In this document: positions 50,558-59,387 of the stretch, one piece after another
How the letters are laid out: every line of letters starts with the position of its first letter
How positions within the stretch are numbered: the first letter of the stretch is position 1
Assembly (NCBI RefSeq): GCF_052156635.1
Contig: NZ_JBQKUO010000001.1
Span: 310,001 to 374,000, forward strand
DNA: 64,000 nucleotides
Direction: 5' to 3'
Origin: Nitrospina sp052156635
GTDB lineage: Bacteria > Nitrospinota > Nitrospinia > Nitrospinales > Nitrospinaceae
Made by a program: the position numbers and the translations under genes
Notes under the pieces: generated by a model
Seen by the model: only the letters and a program-made list of their open reading frames with translations
Database searches by the model: none
Told to the model about the DNA's origin: nothing

Positions 50558-52120
50558 CTATTTACGGAACATTTCCAGCATGCGGCGTGTTACGGCAAAT
50601 CCGCCTGCTATGTTGATGGATGTGATCAGGACCGCCGCGGCGGCAAGCCACATGATCAGGTTTTCGCCCGAACTGATCTGCAGCAGGGCGCCGATGACGA
50701 TGATACTGCTGATGGCGTTGGTGACGCTCATCAGCGGCGTGTGGAGTGCCGGGGTCACGTTCCAGATGACCATGTAACCGACGAAACACGCCAGTACAAA
50801 CACGGTGAAGTGCGCCATGAACGAAGCCGGCGCCACCGCGCCCAGCCCGAGCAGCATCAGGCCGCCGATGACAAAAGTCATGATCATGCCCGTAGCGGAA
50901 GGTTCGGCCTCTTCCTTCTTCACCACAGGAGGAGCTGCTTCCTCCTTCGGTTTGGGCGGCGCCGCCGAGAGTTTCGGTGCGGGCGGCGGCCAGGTGATCT
51001 CGCCGTCCTTCACCACGGTGACACCGCGGATGACCTCGTCCTCCATATCGATGTTGAGGTTGCCGTCCTTCTCCTTACACATGTCGGAGAGCAGGTGCCG
51101 CAGGTTGGTGCCGTACAACTGGCTGGCCTGCGTGGCCAGACGGCTCGGCAGATCCAGGTAGCCGATGATGGAGACGCCGCTCACGTTGGCCACCTTGCCC
51201 GGCTCGGTCAGCTCGCAGTTGCCGCCCTGCTCGGCGGCGAGGTCCACGATGACACTGCCGTTTTTCATCAGCTTCACCGTGTCAGAGACGATCAGTTTCG
51301 GAGCCGGCTTGCCCGGAATCAGCGCGGTGGTGATGATGATGTCCACCTCCTTCGCCTGTTCCGCAAACAGTTCCATTTCCTTCCTGATGAACTCCTCACT
51401 CATCACTTTGGCATAGCCGCCTTCGCCGGAACCCTCTTCCTCGAAGTCGAGCATCAGGAACTCCGCGTCCATACTCTCGACCTGCTCCTTGACCTCGGGG
51501 CGGGTGTCGAACGAGCGCACGATGGCGCCCATGCTCTTGGCTGCGCCAATAGCGGAAAGGCCCGCCACGCCGGCACCGATGACCAGCACCTTGGCCGGAG
51601 GGATTTTACCCGCCGCGGTGATCTGCCCGGTGAAGAACCGGCCGAACAACTGCGCCGCCTCCACCACCGCGCGGTATCCCGCGATGTTGGCCATGGAGCT
51701 CAAGGCATCGAGCTTCTGGGCACGGCTGATGCGCGGAACGCTGTCCATCGCCATCACCGTGACTTTTTTAGCGGCCAGCCGTTTCAATAACTCCTGGTTT
51801 TGCGCAGGCCAGATGAAAGATATGAGCACCTGGCCCTCGTGCGTCAAATCCACTTCATCCACCTTCAGATCCGGATGGTGCTCCGGTCCGCGTACTTTCA
51901 ATATGATATCGCTTTGATCCCAAACAGCCCTGGGACCATCCAGCACGGTGGCCCCGGCCTCTTTGTACGCTTCATCGGAAAACTTAGCTTCGGCACCGGC
52001 ACCGGACTCAATCGCGACTTCAAACCCGAGCTTCAACAGCTGAACCACCACCTCAGGGGTTGTGGCCACCCGCCTCTCGCCGGGATGAACTTCTTTGGGA
52101 ATGCCAATTTTCATCGCCAA
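50558..52120 (-). CDS. pntA: NAD(P) transhydrogenase subunit alpha (fused domains)
   Basis: This 520-residue subunit has an N-terminal NAD(H)-binding domain I (about 1-380) with IGIPKEVHPGERRVATTPEV, VLVIGAGVAGLSAIGAAKSM and FDTRPEVKEQVESMD, a Pro/Glu/Lys-rich linker (about 385-410) and three or four C-terminal helices. In some bacteria these are split as PntAA and PntAB; here they are fused, as in E. coli. It is divergent from the diguanylate cyclase gene. Confidence 0.96.
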   Translation of the reverse strand: MAMKIGIPKEVHPGERRVATTPEVVVQLLKLGFEVAIESGAGAEAKFSDEAYKEAGATVLDGPRAVWDQSDIILKVRGPEHHPDLKVDEVDLTHEGQVLISFIWPAQNQELLKRLAAKKVTVMAMDSVPRISRAQKLDALSSMANIAGYRAVVEAAQLFGRFFTGQITAAGKIPPAKVLVIGAGVAGLSAIGAAKSMGAIVRSFDTRPEVKEQVESMDAEFLMLDFEEEGSGEGGYAKVMSEEFIRKEMELFAEQAKEVDIIITTALIPGKPAPKLIVSDTVKLMKNGSVIVDLAAEQGGNCELTEPGKVANVSGVSIIGYLDLPSRLATQASQLYGTNLRHLLSDMCKEKDGNLNIDMEDEVIRGVTVVKDGEITWPPPAPKLSAAPPKPKEEAAPPVVKKEEAEPSATGMIMTFVIGGLMLLGLGAVAPASFMAHFTVFVLACFVGYMVIWNVTPALHTPLMSVTNAISSIIVIGALLQISSGENLIMWLAAAAVLITSINIAGGFAVTRRMLEMFRK

Positions 52121-52585
52121 TTGTTCCTTTATTTATAATTGGTTCTCAGAAATGCCCACGAATGATAACCAAAACAGAGGTCTTGTCCAAATTTTTTTAA
52201 AATCCGGGCGTAGAATCAGGAACTCTAGCATAATCACGCCCAATTTCACCCTTTTTCTCGGCATTTACCGGGATTTTCGGTCTCATTAAACGGGTACGAA
52301 TAAAAAATACGGTGTTTGGATTCAATTTCATCCCGTCCGTTGCAAAAATTTGAACATCCCCCGTTTAGCAAGGAGGCCAATTGACCTCCATTTTTTCTCC
52401 AGTACAAGGCCCATTCCATAATCAAAAGACCGGTCCCGGACCCGCTACCCGGATTTAATCAATTTGGTTGGTTTTTTGTTCGGGATTGAAAAATTTAGTG
52501 TTACACTATTTTTGTTTAAATTCTTCAAAACATAATAGGCTTTTCGCCCACGTCACCCTGTTGCAAAACAGGGAAGAGGCCATTT
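52121..52585. other. 466-nt AT-rich gap between divergent pntA and GGDEF genes
   Basis: No convincing gene is present; a 64-codon open frame over the start has no family-like features. The region contains TAAACGGG (52287-52294) and its exact complement CCCGTTTA (52360-52367), followed 4 nt later by a terminator-like hairpin. This looks like a structured RNA or leader on the plus strand. TTGTTC and TTGAAA boxes near 52476-52491 could belong to a promoter of the GGDEF gene, without a good -10 box. Confidence 0.6.
52372..52396 (+). terminator. Orphan terminator-like hairpin
   Basis: GGAGG (52372-52376), loop CCAATTGA, CCTCC (52385-52389) are followed by ATTTTTT on the plus strand. No plus-strand gene ends upstream of it, so it may close a small RNA or a leader attenuator for the GGDEF gene. 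Confidence 0.55.
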
Positions 52586-53962
52586 GTGCACCCGGGTATG
52601 GAAATGAAACGGGACATTGCCAACCAGATCATTCAGGAAAAAACGTTTCTGCTGGATCATCCTGAAATGTTCTTCAAATTGTTTGACGGGTTGTTTCCTT
52701 TTTTCCTGTTCACCCGGGATCCGGAAGGCCCCCTGACCTCCGTCAGCAACAAGGTCACTCATGTTCTCGGGCATGCCCCCGAGGATTTCATGCAGCGCTG
52801 GCCCGACTACCTCGCCAATCACCCTGTTAACGAAACATTCAAACAGCGGGCTTGCCTGGAAGCAGGATTCGCGAAAGAGCCGATCAATTACAAAACCATT
52901 TTCAGCAATAAACAGCACGAGCCCATCTGGCTGGAAATGTTTGAATCGCCGCAGATGGCAGATGGCAAGCCGGACAAGATCATCGGCATCGCTCTGGATT
53001 TGACCAAACGGAGCGTTCTGGAAAATCAGTTGCGTTTGGGTGAGAAGCGGTTCCGGGAAATGAGCCAAACCTCACCCATTGGCATTTTTCAGACCGACAA
53101 TGACAACCTGATTGCCTACGTCAATCCGGCCTGGGAAGTCATCACCGGCAGGACCATTTCCGAAAGCCTGGGCCAGGTCTGGTGGGATTGCATCCACCCG
53201 GGCGACCAGGAAGACGTCATCCGAAAATGGGGGCGGGGCAACGACAAGGGCGAGGAAGTGGATGCCGAGTGCCGGGTGATCCGGCGCAACGGCACCATGA
53301 TCTGGGTCAAGATCCGCTCACAGATTCTTTTCGACGACACAGGCAAGATCACGATCGCGACGGTGGAAAACATTGATCAGCAGGTGGCGGACCGGGAAAA
53401 ACAAAAGCAGTTGATTCACGAGTTACTGCAACTCAAGGAAAAACTGGAGGTGGCGACCCGCACCGATCCTCTCACCGGCCTGCCCAACCGCCGGGACCTG
53501 AACGACAAGCTGGCCCACGAGAAAGCGCGTTTCGAACGCACCAAGCGTCCATTCACCCTGCTTATCGTGGACATCGACAAATTCAAAAGCATCAACGACC
53601 AGTACGGACACGATGCCGGCGATTACATCCTGGTCCAGGTCGGGGAACTGTTGCGAAACAGTTGCCGGCGCATGGACCACATCTGCCGCTGGGGTGGAGA
53701 GGAGTTTTTCTTCCTGCTCCCGGAAACCAACCTGGAAAACGGCTACGTCTTCGCAGAAAAACTGCGCGCCAAGCTGGCCTCAACCAAATTCAATTACAAG
53801 GGTCAGCAGGTGAGCGTGACCGCCAGCTTCGGCCTCAGTTGCGTGAATGATGACAGCCGCGACCTGGAATCCTACATCAAAGAAGCGGATGACTGCCTGT
53901 ACGATGCCAAAAATGCCGGACGGAACCGCACGGTGGCGCGCAAACGCACGGGTTCCAACTAA
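52586..53962 (+). CDS. PAS-PAS-GGDEF diguanylate cyclase
   Basis: This 458-residue protein has two PAS domains (about 40-150 and 155-275) and a GGDEF domain (about 285-450). The active site is GGEEF (370-374), the allosteric I-site RxxD is RRMD (361-364), and metal-site FTLLIVDIDKFKSINDQYG is intact, so it should make cyclic di-GMP with product inhibition. A coiled signalling helix (QKQLIHELLQLKEKLEVATR) links PAS2 to GGDEF. No membrane segment is seen. The GTG at 52586 has GGGAAGAGG upstream; an ATG at 52598 is an alternative. Confidence 0.93.
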   Translation: MHPGMEMKRDIANQIIQEKTFLLDHPEMFFKLFDGLFPFFLFTRDPEGPLTSVSNKVTHVLGHAPEDFMQRWPDYLANHPVNETFKQRACLEAGFAKEPINYKTIFSNKQHEPIWLEMFESPQMADGKPDKIIGIALDLTKRSVLENQLRLGEKRFREMSQTSPIGIFQTDNDNLIAYVNPAWEVITGRTISESLGQVWWDCIHPGDQEDVIRKWGRGNDKGEEVDAECRVIRRNGTMIWVKIRSQILFDDTGKITIATVENIDQQVADREKQKQLIHELLQLKEKLEVATRTDPLTGLPNRRDLNDKLAHEKARFERTKRPFTLLIVDIDKFKSINDQYGHDAGDYILVQVGELLRNSCRRMDHICRWGGEEFFFLLPETNLENGYVFAEKLRAKLASTKFNYKGQQVSVTASFGLSCVNDDSRDLESYIKEADDCLYDAKNAGRNRTVARKRTGSN

Positions 53963-54533
53963 CCCAGGCCGCCTCAAAAGGACCACTCCCCGCCAAGCCC
54001 CTGTTTTCCTGATCCAAAATCAATCCTTAAAGATCATCGCCGGCACTCTGTCGTTTTTCGCATTCCTGTTTTTGGGAGGGATTTCTGGGTTGGGGGCCGC
54101 CTCGGCTGCCGAAAAGGAGACCCTCCCCTTCCAATCCGTGGATGTGCCGCCAGAACTGGGACTGCGCCGCCTGCCGGAAGAGGACGTGCATTACAAAGGA
54201 GTCCTTTACACGCGGGAAGCCTTCGTTGCGCTATGGGAATTGCAGGAAAACGTGATGTCCGATTTTCCACGCCTGCTCAACTGGTTGATTCCCGATCCCC
54301 CACCCCTGGACTTCACTCGCCACACGGTGCTGTGGTTTTCCAACCGCGGTGCGGGGGCCAGTTTCGTGGAACTGGAACGGGTGGTGATGAGCGAAGAGGG
54401 AGACGCGCTGGAGGCGCACATCAAGGTGGTGCACTCGGATTTCGTCTCTAAAAAACTCAACCTGTGGACGATACCGAAAACCCACCGACCGGTGGTATTC
54501 CGGGAACGCTCCATTTTTAACGAAGGTCCCTGA
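53913..54533 (+). CDS. Hypothetical secreted protein, start uncertain
   Basis: The coding signal is clear from about 54009: IIAGTLSFFAFLFLGGISGL reads as a signal peptide, followed by SAAEKETLPFQSVDVPPELG and a globular part with VVMSEEGDALEAHIKVVHSD. No ATG, GTG or TTG lies between the GGDEF stop and the signal peptide; the ATG at 53913 overlaps the GGDEF gene by 50 nt and would give an atypical positive extension, and a CTG at 54009 would start right at the signal. No family was recognised. It may be coupled to the cyclase. Confidence 0.6.
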   Translation: MPDGTARWRANARVPTNPGRLKRTTPRQAPVFLIQNQSLKIIAGTLSFFAFLFLGGISGLGAASAAEKETLPFQSVDVPPELGLRRLPEEDVHYKGVLYTREAFVALWELQENVMSDFPRLLNWLIPDPPPLDFTRHTVLWFSNRGAGASFVELERVVMSEEGDALEAHIKVVHSDFVSKKLNLWTIPKTHRPVVFRERSIFNEGP

Positions 54534-54567
54534 AAACCCGTCCGGCCTGAGTCCGGAGGAGGCAACC

Positions 54568-55632
54568 ATGACCGGATCGTTCGACCGGCAACGCGCTGTG
54601 ACCGGATGCCTGCTGGGAACCGCTGTGGGCGATGCGCTTGGACTGCCGATGGAAGGATTGTCGCGCACGCGGCAATCGCGTCTGTTTCCCGATCCCGTTG
54701 CCTATCATTTTGTGTTCGGCCGGGGCATGGTCTCCGACGACACCCAGCACCAGGTCATGACCGCGCAGGCCCTCTTGCAGTCGGCTGGCGATCCGGAACG
54801 GTTTGCGCGCGATATGGCCGGGCGTATGCGAAAGTGGCTGGCCGCGCTTCCCGCCGGGGTGGGATTCGCCACATTGCGGGCCATCCTCAAATCGTCTGCC
54901 GGATTTTCGCCACACCGCAGCGGCGTGTTTTCCGCGGGCAACGGACCGGCCATGCGCAGTGCCTTGATCGGCATCGGTTACGGCCATGACCCGGAACGCC
55001 TCCACCAACTGGTGCGATGCAACACACGTCTCACCCACACCGATCCCCAGGCCGAATACGGTGCGCTGGCTGTCGCTTGGGCGGCCCACCACGCAGCACG
55101 GCAACAGGCCGAGGCAACCTCCTATCGAAAGACACTGCAACAGCATGTCCGCGCGGACTCCCGGTTCTTCGATTTGATCGAACTCCTCTTCGAAAGCATT
55201 CAACGGGGCGAGGACACACCGGCATTCGCGGAATCCATGGAACTCGGAAAAGGCGTCGGTGGTTACATGTACCACATCCTGCCGGTGGTGTTGCATGCAT
55301 GGCTGAGGCATCCCACCCGTTTCCTCGATGGCCTGCTCTCGGTCATTCGCTGTGGCGGCGACACGGACACCACCGGTGCCATCCTGGGCAGCATCGTCGG
55401 GGCGGGGGTCGGCAGGGAGGGCATCCCTGAACCCTGGCTGACGGATCTCAACGAATGGCCGCAGACGGTGGAATGGATGGAAGGACTGGGTGAGTCGCTG
55501 GCTGATTTTTTTGAAACGGGACAGGCGCACTCTCCGCCGGAGACAGGATACCTGCCCATGCTGTTGCGGAACTTGTTTTTTCTCGGGGTGGTTCTGGCTC
55601 ACGGCTTCCGCCGCACCCTGCCGCCTTATTGA
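54568..55632 (+). CDS. ADP-ribosylglycohydrolase family protein
   Basis: This 354-residue protein matches the DraG/ARH family: GCLLGTAVGDALGLPMEGL, the metal-site SDDTQH, and IRCGGDTDTTGAILGSIVGA with the second metal-binding DTD. Characterised members remove ADP-ribose from proteins or nucleotides. GGAGG lies 5 nt before the ATG. C-terminal hydrophobic residues (LRNLFFLGVVLAHGFRR) may anchor it to a membrane. It converges with the ThyX-like gene, leaving 4 nt. Confidence 0.87.
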   Translation: MTGSFDRQRAVTGCLLGTAVGDALGLPMEGLSRTRQSRLFPDPVAYHFVFGRGMVSDDTQHQVMTAQALLQSAGDPERFARDMAGRMRKWLAALPAGVGFATLRAILKSSAGFSPHRSGVFSAGNGPAMRSALIGIGYGHDPERLHQLVRCNTRLTHTDPQAEYGALAVAWAAHHAARQQAEATSYRKTLQQHVRADSRFFDLIELLFESIQRGEDTPAFAESMELGKGVGGYMYHILPVVLHAWLRHPTRFLDGLLSVIRCGGDTDTTGAILGSIVGAGVGREGIPEPWLTDLNEWPQTVEWMEGLGESLADFFETGQAHSPPETGYLPMLLRNLFFLGVVLAHGFRRTLPPY

Positions 55633-55636
55633 CGGT

Positions 55637-57301
55637 TCAGTCGTCCATGTCGTCGAACACGCCGGTTGCAAGACTCTTGCGCGCGGTGCGTGCTTCCTGT
55701 TCGGCGCGGGTGATGCTCTGGTCGTAGTCGTTGTAATCGACGTAGCGCAGGACCGGCTCCATCTCCGGATGACGCTTGAGGTAAAGCCGGGCCATCGTCT
55801 GGCATACACGGCGGTACTTGGGATGGCCCGCCTTCTGCGTGCGCAGTTCCGTGAAATGACCCAGCTCGCGCAGGTTCATGCCCATGTTCCAGCGGATGAA
55901 GTGGTTGAACAGGGACGCGTACTGCGCCTCTTCCCGCAGGCCCGCGCGCTTGAGGTCATGGTGCAGGGACTCCGCGCGCTGAAAACATTCATGCACCTCC
56001 TCCATCATACCGATCTCTTCGATCTCATCAGGAATGGAATAGCCAAGCAGGACACCCATCTCCTGTCTCTGCTGGGTGAGCATGCGGTGGCGCTGCAGGT
56101 CGCGGTACTCGGCGAACCCGGCGACGATGTCGAACTGAATGGGGTAGCCGTATTCCAGCGCACGGCCCGCACGGTCGCGTTTGCTTTTGCGCTCTCCCAT
56201 GTACAGGTGAAAAATTTCCAGCCGCGCTTCTTCGGAAAGCGACCGCACCACGCGCCTGATCTGTTCCGTCGAATGTTGCACGTAGGGGAAAATCATCGAT
56301 GCCACGAGATTGATGAAGTAATCCTCGTCCCGGTCTTCCAGCAAAGCCACTTCCGGCGCCGTTTCGATGGGTTCACTGGCAAACAGTTCATCACAGCGGG
56401 CGCGCATTTTTTTATGGACGGCGGCCCGGTGCTCCCGCCGGGCAGCGCGTTTGATGAACGTCGGGATCTGGTGACTCAACGCGTTGCGGATCTGCACTGC
56501 CAGATCCTGCGCCTCCACCAGTTCTTCCGTCAGCAATTTCGAAATGAGCATGGAGAAAAAGCGGCCGTTGCCGACGATGCCGACGTTGGCCTGCGTGGCG
56601 GCGGGAAGAATGCAGCGGATCACGTCACACGCCGCACTGCGGATGGTGAAGTTGTAGGCGATGCGGTGCGCGCGTTTCTCGTTATCGCCCTTCAGGTCCT
56701 TAGGATACACACGCGCTACCTCATTGCCGCGTTCCACCTCGATGGCGAACGAATCGGCAGGAAGGCGTTTGCGGAACAGCTCCTGCATGGGCTCGACCAT
56801 GGCGGCGTAGGTGGCGAACAGAAAATCCATGACCGCGACGTACGACTCGCCCAGGCCCGATTCCATCACGTTGCGCGGGCGCACGTAACGCCAGCTTCCA
56901 CCGCGCTGCTGGTCATACAGGACGTAGCGGGTGGATTCCTCAATGGGAGAACCGCCGATCCGGCAGTCTTCAATGATCTTGGTCATCAGGTTGGAGACTT
57001 CCTCGATGCAGATCGGAGCCACCGCCAGTTCCGCCACCGAATCGTCGCCGAACTTGTTGACGACGCGGTCCACCATCTCGCTTCCCTTGACGTCGTTCGG
57101 AGTGCCGTCGGGATTGAGGAATTCCCGTGCCACGGTTTCCTTGAGCCCGGTGGGGGCCCGGCTGTAACGGGCCAGCGCCGCCCCGATGACTTCCGGGTTC
57201 AGGTTTTGGAGGGAGAAAACACGGGCATCCACATCGGTGACATAGCGGCGAAGAATGTCGCGTTCGGCTTCGGTGAGGTCGTCAGTCCGTTTTGGCTTCA
57301 T
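55637..57301 (-). CDS. Double-domain ThyX-like (flavin-dependent thymidylate synthase) protein
   Basis: This 554-residue protein consists of two ThyX-like halves. The N-terminal half has CRIGGSPIEESTRY (113-126) in place of the ThyX RHR-x7-S region, then ARG-type RCILPAATQANVGIVGNGRF and AQDLAVQIRNA. The C-terminal half has FRDLQ-like YRDLQRHRMLTQQRQE with RHR (404-406) and MNLRELGHFTELRT near the end. ThyX makes dTMP using FAD, NADPH and methylenetetrahydrofolate. Each half keeps only part of the classical motif, so activity is not certain. It is the last gene of a four-gene minus-strand operon. Confidence 0.75.
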   Translation of the reverse strand: MKPKRTDDLTEAERDILRRYVTDVDARVFSLQNLNPEVIGAALARYSRAPTGLKETVAREFLNPDGTPNDVKGSEMVDRVVNKFGDDSVAELAVAPICIEEVSNLMTKIIEDCRIGGSPIEESTRYVLYDQQRGGSWRYVRPRNVMESGLGESYVAVMDFLFATYAAMVEPMQELFRKRLPADSFAIEVERGNEVARVYPKDLKGDNEKRAHRIAYNFTIRSAACDVIRCILPAATQANVGIVGNGRFFSMLISKLLTEELVEAQDLAVQIRNALSHQIPTFIKRAARREHRAAVHKKMRARCDELFASEPIETAPEVALLEDRDEDYFINLVASMIFPYVQHSTEQIRRVVRSLSEEARLEIFHLYMGERKSKRDRAGRALEYGYPIQFDIVAGFAEYRDLQRHRMLTQQRQEMGVLLGYSIPDEIEEIGMMEEVHECFQRAESLHHDLKRAGLREEAQYASLFNHFIRWNMGMNLRELGHFTELRTQKAGHPKYRRVCQTMARLYLKRHPEMEPVLRYVDYNDYDQSITRAEQEARTARKSLATGVFDDMDD

Positions 57302-58271
57302 TATTTTGTCCCGACGTGGACGGTATTGGGATGGGATCTTTGGCGCAGCGAAACCCGGTGTCGTTGAACCGAACGTAAGGACGGCCCCAGCGGCGGAAAG
57401 CGCTGTGCAGGGTGTCCTCGTAGTTCACCCAGGAACCGCCGCGCATCACTTTAAAGACCCCCCGCTCGGGTCCCTGGGGATTGTTGCGAACTCTTTTTTT
57501 GTAATACTTGCGGTCATACCAGTCCGCCACCCATTCCCACACGTTGCCCGCCATGTCGTGGACGCCGTATACGGAAACGCCGTTGGGGTAGGACCCGACA
57601 TCGGTCATGGTGTGAATGCCACGCCACTTTCTGCGATAAGTGGCTTTTCCCGGAGGCAGGTCGTTGCCCCAGGGATACAGGTTCCCCATCGGCCCGCGTG
57701 CCGCTTTCTCCCATTCCGCCTCAGTGGGCAGCCGTTTGCCACGCCACTCACAGTATTCCTTTGCATCGTGCCAGCTGACCTGGGTGACCGGCTGGTTTTT
57801 GATCTCCTTGGGAAAGCCCTTCCCTTTCCACAGGTTGCCTTCCCAGCAGGCTTTGGTTTCGCAGGTGTCATCCAGGGCCGGCCGATGCCCGGTGGCCTCC
57901 ACAAACTCCAGGTACTTCTGGTTCGTGACCTCGTAAATGTCGATCCAGTACTTATCCAGGTACACCATGTGGTCCGGGTACTCATCCTTGAACCACCAGC
58001 GGTTGCAACGGTCATCCACCTGCCAGCACATTTCCAGCATGTCGGTGATTTTATGAAATCCCAATCCCATGCGGAAGGTGCTGGCGGGGATTTCCACCAT
58101 GTCTGAATACATCTTGAGCGCTTCCTGCGTTGCCAACTCTTCCTCATGGTCCACGGAAGCGGCCGCTGCGCAAGACACCCAAACCCAAATCAACAGTGAC
58201 ACAAAGATCACTAAACGGCAAAATCTTTGAGTCCGCTTAACCATCCACTTCAACTTCAAATATGTTTTCAC
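57282..58271 (-). CDS. Membrane-anchored or secreted SUMF1/FGE-like protein
   Basis: This 329-residue protein has an N-terminal hydrophobic signal or anchor (LVIFVSLLIWVWVSC, then AAAAS) and a SUMF1 domain with VTQVSWHDAKEYCEWRGKRL, PTEAEWEKAARGPMGNLYPW, YGVHDMAGNVWEWVADWYDR and VMRGGSWVNYEDTLHSAFRR. The FGE catalytic cysteines after GGS are absent. A disulfide-capable insert DDTCETKACWEGN lies mid-protein. The GTG start is used. Its 3' end overlaps the ThyX-like start by 20 nt, so the two are coupled. Confidence 0.86.
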   Translation of the reverse strand: MKTYLKLKWMVKRTQRFCRLVIFVSLLIWVWVSCAAAASVDHEEELATQEALKMYSDMVEIPASTFRMGLGFHKITDMLEMCWQVDDRCNRWWFKDEYPDHMVYLDKYWIDIYEVTNQKYLEFVEATGHRPALDDTCETKACWEGNLWKGKGFPKEIKNQPVTQVSWHDAKEYCEWRGKRLPTEAEWEKAARGPMGNLYPWGNDLPPGKATYRRKWRGIHTMTDVGSYPNGVSVYGVHDMAGNVWEWVADWYDRKYYKKRVRNNPQGPERGVFKVMRGGSWVNYEDTLHSAFRRWGRPYVRFNDTGFRCAKDPIPIPSTSGQNNEAKTD

Positions 58272-58298
58272 TCACGGGATCAAGCAGCGTACCGGGTT

Positions 58299-58856
58299 TC
58301 AGGACGCGGAAGCCGGGGGCACAGGTTGGCCGGATTCCCGGAATCGGGCCATTTCCTTGCCATGAATCCAAAACAGTCCCAGGCCGAGAATCATGTTGAC
58401 GGTGTACAGCCAGGTCAGCCGGCTGTGATAAGTGTCGAATTGGCGTTGCAGTTGGATATTTTCCGGGTTGGCTTTTTTCTTCTGGTCCATCGCATGCATC
58501 TCGGGGCGCAAAACACTGCCGATGTAAATCGCCAGAACCACCATGATCGCCAAAAACACCTGCCTGGTATAACGCCTTTTGGTGACCACAGGTTCCACGT
58601 AGCCTCCCCAACCAAGACGGTCCGCAAAAAAACGGATCAAAACCGCACCGATCATGAGGCCCATGCACCAGTATATGATATGGACATTGAAAATATCCAT
58701 CAGGCCATTCATGACGTTGCTCGCCATCTGCGGTTGTTCCTTCAATTTCACGCGGACCACGATCTCGGCCAAAATGCCAAGCAGGAACATGCCACCAACC
58801 CAAAGGGAAAGGGAAAACAGGTACAACCAGTTTGCAAAATAAATGAGTCGTTTCAT
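58299..58856 (-). CDS. DUF4149/TMEM205-like membrane protein
   Basis: This 185-residue protein has four membrane helices: NWLYLFSLSLWVGGMFLLGI, IIYWCMGLMIGAVLIRFFAD, QVFLAIMVVLAIYIGSVLRP and LTWLYTVNMILGLGLFWIHG. SLWVGGM and the YHSRLTWLYTVNMILGL end match DUF4149, whose function is unknown. It lies 27 nt before the SUMF1-like gene and 40 nt after the small upstream gene in one operon. Confidence 0.78.
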   Translation of the reverse strand: MKRLIYFANWLYLFSLSLWVGGMFLLGILAEIVVRVKLKEQPQMASNVMNGLMDIFNVHIIYWCMGLMIGAVLIRFFADRLGWGGYVEPVVTKRRYTRQVFLAIMVVLAIYIGSVLRPEMHAMDQKKKANPENIQLQRQFDTYHSRLTWLYTVNMILGLGLFWIHGKEMARFRESGQPVPPASAS

Positions 58857-58896
58857 CGAAACCAGGGGGTTGCTGTCATGAATCCGGGAGCCGCCA

Positions 58897-59187
58897 TCAG
58901 CGGCCGCCGGAGACCTGCTTGCGCAGGGCTTTGTAACTTTTTTCGATTTCCCGCTCCTGCTCTTCCTTCAATTTCACCAGCTCCGGCCTGTCGCCCCCGA
59001 ACCAGCTTTTGACGGTGTCGCCGGTCTTGTAGCGGTTCACCGAATTGAGGATGGACAGGTAAATCACAAAGTAAACGAAACCGAAGGTATAGAGTACCAG
59101 AGGAATAAAAGATTTGAGACGTTTTCTTTCGGTTTCAGGTTTTTTGAACCACCATTCTTTCCAGTAAGTGAATTTGAGCCATTGCAT
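58897..59187 (-). CDS. Small membrane protein (96 aa)
   Basis: This 96-residue protein has a basic, aromatic N-terminus (MQWLKFTYWKEWWFKKPETE), one membrane helix (about 28-48, FIPLVLYTFGFVYFVIYLSI) and a charged C-terminal helix (LVKLKEEQEREIEKSYKALR). No family was recognised. It is the first gene of the operon with the DUF4149, SUMF1-like and ThyX-like genes. Confidence 0.68.
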   Translation of the reverse strand: MQWLKFTYWKEWWFKKPETERKRLKSFIPLVLYTFGFVYFVIYLSILNSVNRYKTGDTVKSWFGGDRPELVKLKEEQEREIEKSYKALRKQVSGGR

Positions 59188-59387
59188 GGGCGAACTCCAC
59201 AGCCTTGATTAACGCAAAAAACCTATCTGATTTTACCTGTTATGCCTAGCTGTAGGGCAATCATAGCAAAACCCCATTTTCGATACAAGACGGCCTCCCC
59301 CGTGTCGGAACATGGGAGACAGCCGGCCTTTGTGATATAGTTGGCCGCATTGTTCGGACCTGCCCGTAAAGACTCTGGAGAAAATAA

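Noticed and set aside
52095..52289. 64-codon open frame in the pntA-GGDEF gap
   Set aside because: It starts inside pntA, has no ribosome binding site or conserved-looking feature and overlaps the region with RNA-like structure.
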